Positions 37,021 to 48,695 of a stretch of 64,000 nucleotides of DNA are shown piece after piece. The first letter of the stretch is position 1; each line of letters opens with the position of its first letter. Below the pieces are notes generated by a model. That model saw nothing but the letters and a program-made list of their open reading frames with translations, was not told the origin of the DNA and made no database searches. A program made the translations under genes and the position numbers. The stretch comes from Dryas octopetala (taxonomy: Eukaryota; Streptophyta; Magnoliopsida; Rosales; Rosaceae), in the NCBI GenBank assembly GCA_963921425.1, contig OY992833.1, positions 16,595,738 to 16,659,737 of the forward strand. The letters run 5' to 3'.

Positions 37021-37725
37021 TGTTAGGAAACCTTCTTAGTTAGTTTAGGACTTTAAGTTTCTTGTCCTTGTGGTTAATGTTAGTCTTGTATATCAAGCAA
37101 TCCTAATTGCTCTAGGTTAACACGTATTAGGCTGTATATATATGTACTAACCTCATAATGCAATTATCAAGTTTAACCTTTCTACATGGTATCAGAGGTT
37201 CTAACGAACTTTGTGGGCTTTTCTCTCTTCTTTTCGAAACCCTAGCCCCCCTCCTCTTTTCGAAACCCTTGCCCCCTTCCTTCTCTCTTTGTTTCCATGG
37301 CGTCTGCATCTGCTCCCTTCTCCTCCTCTACTTCCTCGGGTCCTAATGTGGCTCATTTTTTGAAGCTCTCTGAGACTAACTATCTCATTTGGGAGAGTCA
37401 GATGCGACCCTTTCTTATTGGGCATGGTCTTTTTAAATTTGTTGATGGTTCTTATCCTCTCCACCCTTTACCGTGGCTACTCCTGCCGATGCCGCCACTG
37501 GCGCTGCTGCCTCCCTTGCTCCCAATCCGGCCTATGATCTTTGGTTTCAACAAGATCAGTTGGTGGTTAGTTATCTCACTTCCACTCTCTCTGAGCCCGT
37601 GCTCTCTCTTGCTGTGGGCAAATCCTCTGCTCGTGCTATTTGGGACTGTCTTCGTCAGCATTTTTCTCAGGCCTCCATTTCAAGGAAAAATTTGCAAATT
37701 ACAACTTTCACCGTTAAGCTTTGAA
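37021..37725 (+). mobile_element. Truncated Copia-type retrotransposon: LTR, primer-binding site, 5' gag
   Basis: A short LTR (37021-37186, TGTTAGG...TCTACA) is followed at once by TGGTATCAGAGG (37187-37198), the usual initiator-Met-tRNA primer site of plant Copia elements. Gag starts with ATG at 37297: a Ser/Ala-rich leader, then HFLKLSETNYLIWESQMRPF, typical of Copia Gag N termini. A frameshift near 37460 moves the rest to another frame (residues AYDLWFQQDQLVVSYLTSTL). Gag stops abruptly near 37690 where a foldback element begins. No pol or 3' LTR was found, so it is dead. Confidence 0.85.
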
Positions 37726-38217
37726 GTGTTTCACAACTTGCATTTTATCATTTCAAAATTTTCAATTTAGTACCTAATGTTTTGATTTACTTTCAATTGA
37801 CTATTGTCATCTGTCTGACCATCTAATTAAACATTAATTGATGATGTGGCAATTAAAAGTCCCACATTTTTGTTGACCTGTAAAGGCCAAATGACCTATC
37901 TTCATGGCCATTTTCGATAAATCAAGTTTGATATGGATTTTGTGAGGTCATTCAAAAACCATAATCCATATCAAACAATTGAAGTACTTGATATATATGG
38001 GGCATCCTGGGAGGTCGTTCGGCCTTACAAGTAAGCAAAAATGTTGGACTCACAATTGCCACGTCATCAATTAACGTCTCATTAGACGGCCAAACAGATA
38101 ATAGTAGTCAATTGTAAGTATATCAAAACTTTTGGTACGTACTAAATTGAAAAAATTGAAACGATAGGGTGCAAGTTAAGAAACACCTTAAATCTCAGGG
38201 GTAAGTTGTAATTTGCT
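37692..38217. mobile_element. Foldback element truncating the Copia gag (about 526 bp)
   Basis: GCAAATTACAACTT on the left pairs with AAGTTGTAATTTGC on the right. The arms continue to pair over about 200 bp ('ATTAATTGATGATGTGGCAA' left, 'TTGCCACGTCATCAATTAA' right). No convincing target duplication was found. Confidence 0.75.
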
Positions 38218-38489
38218 ATTTTTTTTTAAAACCCACATAATTGTTTAAGTATTTTACATAAATTTTGTTCAAATTGTTAGGAAACCCAATTTACGTACAT
38301 AATTTGAATTCCAAATGACATGGCATATGTCATATAGGGTGCACCCAACCTCATTTTTGGTTTATAATTTTAAAAAAACTTAAAGTTGTTGTGGCATATG
38401 CCAACTTTGAGATTCCTACTCAACTTCTTTTTTTGCCAGAAAAAATGGCGAATAGGAAAATGCTTTGGAATGCTAATCTTTTCCCAAAT

Positions 38490-38870
38490 TGTACACGACT
38501 TGTCAACACGATATGAAACACATGAAACATTCAATGTTTGGGTTGAGACTTATCATGTCGTATTGAATCATGCGGACCTGTTAGCTAGTTGTTAAGCTAA
38601 CGGGTCATTTTTTGTTAACCTGCAAAACTCGTTTGGACTCATTTAATAATAAAGGTATTTTTATAATTTAATAGTTTTCTGATTGATTCATTTATGTGTA
38701 GGTTGAAAATTTATAGTTTATTTATTTTGCAACAAGTAGACTAGTGTTGATGTGTGAAATAAGTATGGTGGGTTGAAACGAGTCAACCAACATTATATAT
38801 GTGAATATGAGTAATAGTCTTAACATGTGAAATGAGTCGTGTCGTGTTCACCCATTACACCTTAGTTGGT
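38490..38870. repeat. Diverged copy of the TAGACTTGG-type hAT repeat family
   Basis: It shares 'ACACGAC', 'GTTAAGCTAACGGGTCATTT' and 'GTGTCGTGTTCACCCATTACA' type phrases with 51381-51926 and 59601-61133. The ends are too decayed to place exactly. Confidence 0.5.
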
Positions 38871-38872
38871 TT

Positions 38873-39071
38873 CCATTAAAGACTTTTAACATTTTTTATT
38901 TTATTTTAAAAACTTGATCGCCGAGTAGTGTTCGAGGTCCCATTAAGAAGTGCTCGAACCCTCCTCGAGTAGTTCTTAAGGGGTGTACAAGCACTTCCCG
39001 AGGAGAGTTCAACCACTACTCAAGGGTCAAATTTCAAAAAATAAAAAAAAAGGTTAAAAGTCTTTAATTGA
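38873..39071. mobile_element. Small foldback MITE (about 200 bp)
   Basis: CCATTAAAGACTTTTAAC on the left pairs with GTTAAAAGTCTTTAATTG on the right. The middle has further inverted pieces (GAGTAGTGTTCGAG, CTCGAGTAGTT). No clear target duplication. Confidence 0.65.
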
Positions 39072-40485
39072 CTCAAATTTGGGTTATTTTTCCAAATTTG
39101 TCCTTTGTTTTCTTGAAAAGTTTTTACTTTACCCTTCATGAAATAAAATAAAAAACTAAAGTAATAAAAAAAATATAAAAAAAACCAAGAAATTGTCATG
39201 GGGTTAGTTGGGACACAGAGCGTAGTTTTATGCCATGGATTAAAATATCTACGATATTGTCAATATATCTGCCGAGATATCCATAATTTCATTCACCAAT
39301 ATTTAAACGGGTTGTAAATGATATTTCTCCGATATGGATATATATAGACATAATATCGGTATATGTCGGTAGAATTGTATAAAACTTTTCAAAATTAGGG
39401 AAGAAAAAGAGGAATAAGATGAAATCAAACCAAATCCGACCCTAATTAGATCATAACTCATCCACGAATCCTAATTAATAAAAAATAAACCAACAAAAGA
39501 AAAAAACTAACTCAATTTAATTTACACAAATATTTACCAAAATCGATATATCCGTAAATTTTATCAACGATCTTTAAGGATTTTCTGATATATATTTATC
39601 CTTGGTTCTATGGGGTAAAGTGGGGGTGCCCACGTAATTAAGTCTAAAATTAATGCCTAATATTCTTTTATTGTGCTCATAGGTGTTCACTCTTTTAAGG
39701 ACATAATTTTTTAGTCTCCATCCAAAGATCATGCAAAAAAAATTAGATAAATCAGAAACCATTTAATCTTTGAGTAATTTGTCATCATTGTAAGTGTTTG
39801 TCGAAGTTCGTCTATTTATTTGATCAAAATAATCTTAATGGTTTCCAATTTGTATAGTTTTTAAAGTAGTGATCTTTGAATAAAGACACATGACTTGGAT
39901 TGTTTATATACAATAATATGGAGAGGACTAAGAGGAATCTTTTAAATAAAATTAATTAGTTAAGGAATCTCTTAATGGAAACTCCCTCTCAATACCAATA
40001 GAAATTTTGCGAAAAATCTTCACTAAATGTTTGAAGAAAATATCTAAAAAATGTTATATCTAATTTCGAAAATCATGTTTGAGAAATATTGGGTTTTTTA
40101 AAATTCATTATAAAAAATAAGCTTTTTTTGAGACCCATTATCAAAATGCAAATCCTAATGCAGCCCACTTTAATGAAAATCAGCTAGAAAAGTGTGTTGG
40201 GCACGGATCGAGCCCAGCGCCCAGCCTTTTTTTTTTTTTTTTTTCATGTCATCAAGAGTCCAAAAGTGGACTTTTATAATCATTATCTGAAATATTGAGA
40301 AAGTTTTGAGAAAATTATCGAAATTTGAGGCCAATTAACTAACGTACATAAGTCGATTTCGTTAGAGCAAAACTAATGTGCATTAATTGGGTGATAGCTT
40401 TCAACTTTTGTTGCATTATGGATGATAGGTAGGATGGGGTAAAATTCACAAACTTTATAGTTAATCCTAATAACTACGTTTATTC
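39072..40485. other. Intergenic, repeat-like, no gene seen
   Basis: 39235-39610 is rich in 'GATATCC/CGATATAT' phrases of a widespread decayed plant repeat, with weak inverted ends. A T-run occurs at 40228. No coding segment was recognised. Confidence 0.45.
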
Positions 40486-40489
40486 GCCG

Positions 40490-41175
40490 ATTAGGAAATT
40501 ATATTCAAATCATACCCCCATTTAATTTTTTTTCCCAAAAATATCCTATTTTACCCGTTCATATCTCTTTTGTTTTCTTTCTTTTTCTCTCCCTTTCCCC
40601 TATAGCGCTATACCTTATCTACTGTCTCTGGTGACCTCCCACCTTGACTTCGACGGCCCATCAACCCTTTCTCATATCCTCTTTGTCTTTTTATTTCTTA
40701 TTAATTACTTTTTCTTTCCTCTTTCTCCCCCCCTCTCTCTCTCTGTCTATATCTTCATTTTTTATCCGTCCATATCTGAGGCCGGTGAGGTCGCCACCCT
40801 AGATCTAAAGTTGGCGACCTCGCCCACCCCTAGATCTGAAGTTGGCAATCTCATCGGCCTCATATCTTCTATTCTTTCTTTTTTCTTCTTTCTCTTCTCT
40901 CTTAATCTCTTCCTTTTTCTTTCCTTCCGATTTATCCAGATCGAAGGCCGGTGAAGTTGTTGTTCCCTAGATCTAAAGTTGGAGATCTCGCCGACCTTCG
41001 ATCTTATTTTCTTTCTTTTCTCTCTCTCTCTCTCCCTCTCTTTTGTCTCTCTGTATCTCCTCCTTTTTCCTTTCCTCCGATTTGTCCAAATTTGAGGCTA
41101 GGAGGCCGCTGGTCCCTAGATCTGAAGTTGGCAACTTAGGCGGTCTCATACCCTTTTTTTTTTTTTTTTTTTTTT

Positions 41176-41216
<41 letters not shown>

Positions 41217-42284
41217 CTCTTCCTTCTTCCTTCCCTCAGATCTGAGGTTGGTGAGATTGCCGACCCCTAGATATGAATTTGGCAACTTAGACGGTCTCAT
41301 ATCTTTTTTTTTTTCCTCAATCTTTTTTTTTTTTTTTCTCTCTCTCTCTCTCTGTATACTCTCTATATCATCCTTTGTCCTTCCCTCGAATCCGTCCAGA
41401 TCTAAGGTCGGTGAGATTGCCGACCCCTAGATATGAAGTTGGCAACTTAGGCGGTCTCAGATCTTGTTTTTTTCTCTCTTTATACTCTCTATCTCATCTT
41501 TTGTCCTTCCCTCGGATCCGTCCAGATCCAAGGTCGGTGAGATTGCCGAACCCTAGATATGAAGTTGGCAACTTAGGCGGTCTCAGATCTTTTTTTTTTT
41601 TTTTTTTTCTCTCTCTCTCTCTCTCTCTCTATACTCTATATCTCATCCTTTGTCCTTCCCTCAGATCCGTCCAGATCCAAGGTCGGTAAGATTGCTGGCC
41701 CCTTGATATGAAGTTGGAGATCTCGCCGGCCCCTCATATATATATTCTTTCCCTTCTTTCCCCCATTTCTGTCTTTTTTATCTCTATTTGTTCCTTCTTC
41801 CTTCCTTGCCTATGAAATGTCTAGATCTGAAGCCGGCAAGGTTGCTGACCCCTAGATTTGAAGTTGGGCCCTTACCAGCCTCGGATATTATTTTCATTAT
41901 TTTTCTCTTTTCTCTCTATCTTTTCCTTCTTCCTTCCCTTCGATAAATTCAAATTTGAGGACCGCGAGTTCGCCAGCCCTTAGATCTGAAGTTGGTAACC
42001 TCACTAGCCAATCTAAAGTTTGTGGTCTTACCAGCCTCATATCTTGATGGATCAGGGAAGGGAAGGAAGCAACATAGACAGAAAAGGGAAAGAGAAGATG
42101 AGGCACCAACAATGGGAAGTGGTCAGGGGTAGAGGAAACAAGGGGTTGGGTTGGGTTGCTAGGATTTTTTTTTTAATTTTTATTTCTAGTTTTATTTGAA
42201 GGGTAAACTTGGGTTTTGCGTTTTACAAAATAATGTGGAGGGTACAATGAGAAAATTGGGGGGTGCGAATAGAATTCCCCTTAT
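40490..42284. mobile_element. TIR-like element with internal CT-rich tandem array
   Basis: The left end (GGAAATTATATTC at about 40495) resembles the inverted right end (GGGGAATTCTATTC read from 42284), and the following text pairs loosely over about 60 bp. Inside, from 40790 to 41880, a unit of about 110-165 bp repeats at least seven times: 'CCCTAGATATGAAGTTGGCA', 'CTTAGGCGGTCTCA', a T/CT tract, 'CCTTCCCTCAGATCCGTCCA', 'AAGGTCGGTGAGATTGCCG'. The unit reads open in one frame, but composition argues against a gene. Only the right end recurs beside segmental copies 1 and 3. Confidence 0.6.
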
Positions 42285-42900
42285 TTTCTTGATTACACTC
42301 CAAGTAAGAGAAAAGCCAAAAAAATCATCACCCAAGAATCCAAGACCCTGATTTTAAAACTTGTCGATCGGAATGCACTGTTTACAAGTATGCGGCCATC
42401 ATGTACACAGACTGAGTGAGGCTAATAGTGCCCTTGTGGGTTTCAGAAAGCCTATAAAAACAGTGCATCCGGAAGACTAGAACTTGGGGTTTGGGGAATC
42501 GATAACCCCAAGCCTGCAAAGGAGCTCCTTCAATAACTCCAAATATCCAAATTTGCATGAGGTATTCCAAAATACCTCTTCAACCAGTTTTTTAATCTTG
42601 TATGGTGCCAATATTGCTGCTATGGTGGTGGGCCTTGCTTGAGGTCACTTGCGTGTGAAGTCGTTTTCAATGGTCAAGCTGTGAAAGAGATCGGTATACT
42701 GGAAGCATGAAAGTGAAGACGTGACAGAAAGCCCATGATGTGAAGATGATGGAGCCATATATGATGTGAAAATCATGGTCCTTCTCTTGCAATCCTTTTG
42801 GGATGTCTTGCAATCCACAGTTGTCATTCTTACTACTTCTTGATGTGCCTCCAGTACCGATAGATTGGTGTATGCTTGTGATAATTTCTTTCTGAGGTGT
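42270..42900 (+). repeat. Segmental repeat, copy 2 (lacks the PELPK gene)
   Basis: It matches 28635-29500 and then, at about 42820, jumps to the sequence found downstream of the PELPK gene (32390). It keeps the TATA-like 'CCTATAAAAACAGTGCATCC' at about 42450. Either the PELPK interval was lost here or gained in copy 1. Confidence 0.75.
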
Positions 42901-43512
42901 ATGCTTGTGATAATATCATATGTTTCTTTCTAAGGGGTTGTGGTTCATTTATGTACTTTAATAAAATTTGTGCTTGTTCATGGCCAAAAATAAAATAAAA
43001 TTTGTGCTTGTTACTGCTAGTTAATGAGACTTGTGGCTATTGAGCCAATCATATTGGGTCCTTCATTTAGAATGGCCCAACTTTTTAGAATGATCTATTG
43101 TCCTTCAAATTCTGTGTGAATAATTCTCAGTGTTGTACTCTTAATTAAGTAACTAGCTAGAGGACTGATGAGGAAATATCAATATATCCCTGACAGTGCA
43201 GTAACAAACATGCTTCAATCAGATTCAAGTATTTGATTTCCTTTGGTAAATATTGTTAATTAATGTATTTGATTTTATTAATTTAGATATGAGCTTGCCT
43301 CGAGCAGCACAACATGCAAACCATCAAAACCACATGATAGAATATGTTTTTTTGTATTGCAGATAGAATGATTCGCATTACATGAATAATATAAATATTA
43401 CAGAAAGTAATGAAAGAATGAATAAATTAAATGACTAATATATGAAATAATTACAGAAAAAATGAAGGAATTGATTTATGACTTCTAAAAAGTTCTAAAA
43501 TTTCTCTAGGAA

Positions 43513-44614
43513 TTAATTTCCACATTCCACAGGGAGGCCCTGGGGAAATCTCTTGATGTCTGTGCAGTAGTTGTAGATCATGTAGTTGTTCTGCACCCAT
43601 TTCAGCCTTTCTTGACTTGAAGTGTCCAGCTCTTGGGAAAGCCAAGCACCATCAGTGGATGCAGTTGGTGCAGCACTATTACTTGAACTGCAAGATGAGG
43701 CTCCAGAAGACCAAATGCAAGCTTCAGCACTAAAATTTCTATAAGATGCAGTGAAAGGAGCTTGAGTCCAGTCTGTCTTCACAAGTCCACCCCTTGTGGC
43801 CCAGTCATCAGCATTCCAGAGGCTAGAGTATATCCTCATTGGCTGGCTCTTTGGGAATGGAACACCATTTGACTCTTGGTTCTTGAACTCTCTAATGGGA
43901 GTGCCATCTACAGAGAATCTGAAAATGAAGAGAACAAACACACCATAAGTTTATGCACAATTGAAAATTAAATGACTAATATTTGTTTGAGGATGAACAT
44001 AGAAGTGTATAACATACATGATGCGCTGGGAATTCCAGAGAATGGAATAGGTGTGAAAATCTGCAGTTGGGTCAAACCAGAGGTAGAATTGTTGCTCTCT
44101 GTTTCCTTTGCCTTGGCTGAACACATTGGTGTGAAGAATGTAAGGGTCACCACTCAGATTCCCCAAGAACTCAAAGTCTATCTCATCCCATGTTGACCCT
44201 TTTGAGGATAACTGTAAAATTCATACAAAATCAATGATAAATAAAAATCAGTGAGACCAAAATTCCCAATTATAAGATACAGGAAAAAATTGAAGCAAAA
44301 GTTAGCAATTCCAGAGATGAACAACTTACATAGTAGGCAGTGACAGTGCCAGCAGAGTTTCCGGGGACAAGTTTGAGCTGCATATCAATCTTGCCAAACA
44401 GATACTCATGCTTAGATTGGAAGCCAGAGCCAGAGGCTTGGTCAAGTGAGAGAGTAAGAAGCTCGCCATTTTCAAGAATCTTTGCCCGACCGTCGCCCCA
44501 AGTAATCTCAAAGTCTTGGTTTAAGTCAGCAGCAGAGGCAACCATGAGAGAGCTAATTAGTAGAAGTGGTATGATGAGCATCATGAATGAAACACCTAAA
44601 GTGGAAGAAGCCAT
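43513..44614 (-). CDS. XTH: Xyloglucan endotransglucosylase/hydrolase, XTH22/23-like (3 exons)
   Basis: Exons on the minus strand: 44614-44330, 44211-44018, 43918-43513. Junctions are GT-AG and the product is 294 aa, normal for XTHs. Residues 1 to about 29 form a signal peptide ending ASA before [16 protein letters not shown]. The GH16 catalytic motif [10 protein letters not shown] is intact (nucleophile and acid/base Glu), with an NLS N-glycosylation site directly after it. The C-terminal XET domain has conserved Cys pairs (EACIWSS...SCSS; YNYC...VEC). XTHs cut and rejoin xyloglucan in the wall. It is nearly identical to the head-to-head copy at 47593. A TATA box (TATAAATA read on the minus strand, 44721-44728) lies about 110 bp upstream of the ATG. 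Confidence 0.95.
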
Positions 44615-44720
44615 ATATGGGTGTAAGTAAGTAGCTAAATTGTTTGTGTGATGACTGTGAATTGTGAACTATGGAATTGGAATTGAATGGTTATGCTTGA
44701 GAAGTTGGGTTGGTATTTAC

Positions 44721-44728
44721 TATTTATA
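44721..44728 (-). promoter_or_regulatory. TATA box of the minus-strand XTH gene
   Basis: TATAAATA read on the minus strand, followed by ACCAACCCAACTTCTCAAGC, a leader also present in the plus-strand copy (47511-47535). Confidence 0.8.
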
Positions 44729-44744
44729 CAAAGCGAGGAATGAG

Positions 44745-45225
44745 GTTATATATATGTGAATGCAAAGCAGAGGAAAGACTTAGGAAGGTCCAGTCAGCTC
44801 AGCTGTTGACAGTTGTTTGCTTGAGAAAAAAGAAGTATTTAAAACACGAAGATACTGCTCTCATTATTTAATTATTAATTACTATAGATGGCAGGCTGTT
44901 TTGCATCATGATTGAGAATTTGAGAGGCAGTTTTTATTACAGCGTGTTGAGCACCCACTGGCTGCAGGAGTGGAAAGACTGATACAAAGACAGACCGTGC
45001 CCTTTGAAATGAAAGTGGAGTATCACGCGTTTCTCTTGCAATTTCTTTTTATTCGAATTTAATGCGATCCTTATTCAGGGCATTCAGAAGCTTAGCCAAT
45101 CTTAGTTGTTCTGATATAAGATGGGTTTTTTTTTTTTTTTTTTTGTCATAATGATAAGATGGTATTATGATAGAAAAAATATAGAGGCACATTACTTTCA
45201 GCATATTACATAAACTTTGAGTACC
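44745..45225. other. Upstream region of the minus-strand XTH gene
   Basis: It matches 36500-36955 near the XTH pseudogene. A T run lies at 45126-45144. No gene seen. Confidence 0.6.
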
Positions 45226-45234
45226 TTTTTTTAA

Positions 45235-45629
45235 GGGATTAATACCATTTTGCTCCCCCGACTATTACACTTGTATCAGTTTGCTCCCCAGACTTCCAAT
45301 TTGAAAAATTAAGGACTCTGACTTTTTCAATTTTGTCAATTGAGGTTCTTTTGTCAATTTACACATTTTTTATCCAAATCTTTGAGGGCAAAATGGTCCC
45401 TTCCAATTAGATCTTATCATTTTTTCCTCATGCATCATTTTTCCTCTTTTATTTCTTGCTAAATTTTACTTGATCATCTCGACATTTTAGATGAAAAATG
45501 TATAAATTGACGGAATAACCTTAATTGGCAAAATTGAAAAAGTCAGGGTCCTTAATTTTCCAAATTAGAAGTCTGGGGAGCAAACTGATACATGTGTAAT
45601 AGTCTGGGGAGCAAAATGACATTAATTCC
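45235..45629. mobile_element. MULE-type MITE between the XTH genes (395 bp)
   Basis: The arms pair over more than 100 bp: 'CATTTTGCTCCCCCGACTAT' on the left against 'ATAGTCTGGGGAGCAAAATG' on the right. TTTTTTTAA flanks both ends (45226-45234, 45630-45638), 9 bp. Confidence 0.88.
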
Positions 45630-45639
45630 TTTTTTTAAT

Positions 45640-46625
45640 GGGAAAAGAACACTTGCAATGGCAAATAGGGAACTACTTTGATTTGCTATTTTTTTTTTCC
45701 CAATTTCTACATAATTACTCGTAATTAAGGAAAAAAAAAATACAAGTTTTCTAATTGGAAATACACATAAAAAAAATTAAGTTAAAGGCATTATATTCGC
45801 TGACAGATACACATAGGCGTAAAAAAGGATGCCAAATGCTCGATATTCTTACTGAGTGCTTGACAGATCTAGATATAACCTGCATTTGCAGCTTTTTTGA
45901 GATGCATGCATGTGAAATTTTTAGGTTTCAGATACAGGTTATATCTGCAGCTGCTGAGTTGACAAGTGCACAACGACTCAAGACACTAGCTATCATGCTC
46001 CAAAAACGGTGATGTAACAACTCTCAAGTCAAAGGATTTTTGGGCAAACTAAAAAATTATCTTTATTCTTTAAGGAGGAAAAATTTAATTTCTCCACCAA
46101 GATAATTCTAGAAAAAAATTTAGAATATCAGATATTTAAAAATTTGGAAAAATTCCGGTCTCACCGCCAGCCAACAGACTTGGACCCATAACTCTGGACT
46201 TGGGGCGCATCACACATTCACACCAAACCCAATACTTCATACACAAGACCCAAGTCTAAAAAAACATATTATCACAAATAAAAAAACAAAGTGACTAGAA
46301 ATCTCATTATTAAATCTTATCATCTAAATATAATAACAACATAAATCAATTTGGAAATCCTCACACTTGAAATTAAAGTTTCTTACTTTGGTATTTGAAA
46401 AGTACTTCATCGAAACAAAATTAGAGAACTAAAAAATAAAAAATTGCTAAGGAGTAAGGATAGTAAATGGCCAAGGTACAGAGTAAATCCCAAGTTCAAT
46501 TCCACTTGTAAACAAAATAAAGGACAATTGTTTTTCTGTATATGTGCTGTTATCCGACGTTTATGTATGCGACTCTTATAATGTAGAAAGAAAATCTTGA
46601 AGAAGTAGCTAAAACATGCAAATTA
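45640..46625. other. Intergenic spacer between the XTH genes, no gene seen
   Basis: AT-rich. The 85-codon open frame at 45755-46012 has no recognisable family and no conserved context, so it is not called. Confidence 0.5.
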
Positions 46626-46633
46626 ATATTTAA

Positions 46634-47273
46634 GCAAAATTTTAATTTAGACATATAATTATATATGTCATTTTAACGAGGTCCACAAACTCTAAAATAT
46701 TTTAAATATACATTCGATCTATTATCTAAATTGAAAAATATACTTCTGTTCATCCATCTGTTGAGAGATTAGTTAAATGTCAGCTTGGCTTTTGCTAACA
46801 TGGATTAATTGGCAACGTGACGCCAACTAAACATACCCTTCCCGCCAAATGAGCGACACCTGTCCACCTGACACCGGCCCACACACCCATCACCTTTTTC
46901 CCGCTCGTCGAACGCTCCCCTAACCATTTAGTTTCCCAAAAACATCACATTTTCCCTCAAATTTGAATTTAAATCCCTTACCTGTGTTCAACGAGCGGGA
47001 AAGAGATGATAGGTTTGTGGGCTTGTGTCAGGGGTTAGGTGGACATGTGTCACTTATTTGGAGGGAAAGGTTTGTTAAGATGGCACCACGTCGCAAAGTA
47101 CCCGGTCAGTAAAAGTCAAGCTGACATTTAATTGATCTTTCAACGAATTAATGGACGGAAGTCCATTTTTCAATTTAGATAGTAGATCGAGTGTATATTT
47201 GAAATATTTTAGAATTTATGGACCCTGTTAAAATAACATATATAATTATGTGTTTAAATTAAATTTATGCCTG
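46634..47273. mobile_element. Long-arm inverted-repeat element upstream of the plus-strand XTH (640 bp)
   Basis: Left 'ATAATTATATATGTCATTTT' and right 'AAAATAACATATATAATTAT' pair. The arms continue through 'CTCTAAAATATTT', 'GATCTATTATCTAAATTGAA' and 'CCCGCTCGTCGAACG'. A direct repeat ATATTTAA flanks them (46626-46633, 47274-47281). No transposase. The element ends about 230 bp before the XTH TATA box. Confidence 0.78.
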
Positions 47274-47502
47274 ATATTTAAACTTGCAACAATTGTTCCC
47301 CAAGATAATGCAAAACCGCGTTTTGTACTAATCAATGATGTCGGTTTAGTTGTGTTTGCTAGTGCGATCTCGAGCGAGTCTCGACAGCTAACAATATAAT
47401 ATTTTCTTTCAAGCCAACAACTGTCCACAGAGGAGTTGACTGAACCTTCCTTCCAACCTTCCAATCACTTTCCTCATGGGTTAAAACGCGCACATATACC
47501 CG

Positions 47503-47511
47503 CTATAAATA
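47503..47511 (+). promoter_or_regulatory. TATA box of the plus-strand XTH gene
   Basis: CTATAAATA lies about 85 bp before the ATG, followed by the same ACCAACC / CAACTTCTCAAGCA leader as in the other copy. Confidence 0.82.
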
Positions 47512-47592
47512 CCAACCAACCCAACTTCTCAAGCAAACCAATCCATATTCCATTTACATCAAACATCAAGCTAGCTACTCCATTCACCATCC

Positions 47593-48695
47593 ATGGCTCC
47601 GTCTACTACTTCAAGGGTTTCATTAGTGCTGCTCATACCACTTCTACTTGGCTTTGTCATGGCTGTTTCTGCTGCTGACTTAAACCAAGACTTTGAGATT
47701 ACCTGGGGAGACGGTCGGGCTAAGATACTTGAAAATGGCGAGCTTCTTACTCTCTCACTTGACCAAGCCTCTGGCTCTGGCTTCCAATCCAAGCATGAGT
47801 ATCTGTTTGGCAAGATTGATATGCAGCTCAAACTTGTCCCCGGAAACTCTGCTGGCACTGTCACTGCCTACTATGTATGTTGTTCATCTCTGGAATATTT
47901 GATCACTTTTGCTTCTATTTTTTCCTGAATCTGATAAATGGGAATTTTGGTCTGACTGATTTATATAACATTCATTTTGTAATGATTTGCAGTTATCCTC
48001 AAAAGGGTCAACATGGGATGAGATAGACTTTGAGTTCTTGGGGAATCTGAGTGGTGACCCTTACATTCTTCACACCAATGTCTTCAGCCAAGGCAAAGGA
48101 AATAGAGAGCAACAATTCTACCTCTGGTTTGACCCAACTGCAGATTTTCACACCTATTCCATTCTCTGGAATTCCGAGCGCATCATGTATGTTCTACACT
48201 TCTGTGTTCATCCTCAAACAAATATTAGTCATTTAATTTTCAATTGTGCATAAACTTATGGTGTGTTTGTTTCTCTTCATTTTCAGATTCTCTGTAGATG
48301 GCACTCCCATTAGAGAGTTCAAGAACCAAGAGTCAAATGGTGTTCCATTCCCAAAGAGCCAGCCAATGAGGATATACTCTAGCCTCTGGAATGCTGATGA
48401 CTGGGCCACAAGGGGTGGACTTGTGAAGACAGACTGGACTCAAGCTCCTTTCACTGCATCTTATAGAAATTTTAGTGCTGAAGCTTGCATTTGGTCTTCT
48501 GGAGCCTCATCTTGCAGTTCAAGTAATAGTGCTGCACCAACTGCATCTACTAATGGTGCTTGGCTTTCCCAAGAGCTGGACACTACAAGTCAAGAAAGGC
48601 TGAAGTGGGTGCAGAACAACTACATGATATACAATTACTGCACAGACATCAAAAGATTTCCCCAGGGCCTCCCTGTGGAATGCAATACTTCCTAG
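47593..48695 (+). CDS. XTH: Xyloglucan endotransglucosylase/hydrolase, XTH22/23-like (3 exons)
   Basis: Exons 47593-47874, 47993-48186 and 48287-48695, GT-AG, 294 aa. The signal peptide covers residues 1 to about 28 ([17 protein letters not shown]), then [11 protein letters not shown]. The catalytic [10 protein letters not shown] has Glu104 and Glu108 as nucleophile and acid/base, with N-glycosylation at Asn112 (NLS). The C-terminal XET domain has its four Cys. The enzyme is secreted and remodels xyloglucan tethers during growth or mechanical stimulation; the Arabidopsis neighbour of this locus is XTH22/TCH4, a touch- and hormone-induced gene. Compared with the minus-strand copy, exons 2 and 3 are almost the same, while the signal peptide and last residues (CNTS against CGN) differ. 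Confidence 0.95.

Noticed and set aside
40490-42284. A 9-bp target duplication for the CT-rich element
   Set aside because: I looked at both edges and found no convincing direct repeat, so the class is left open.
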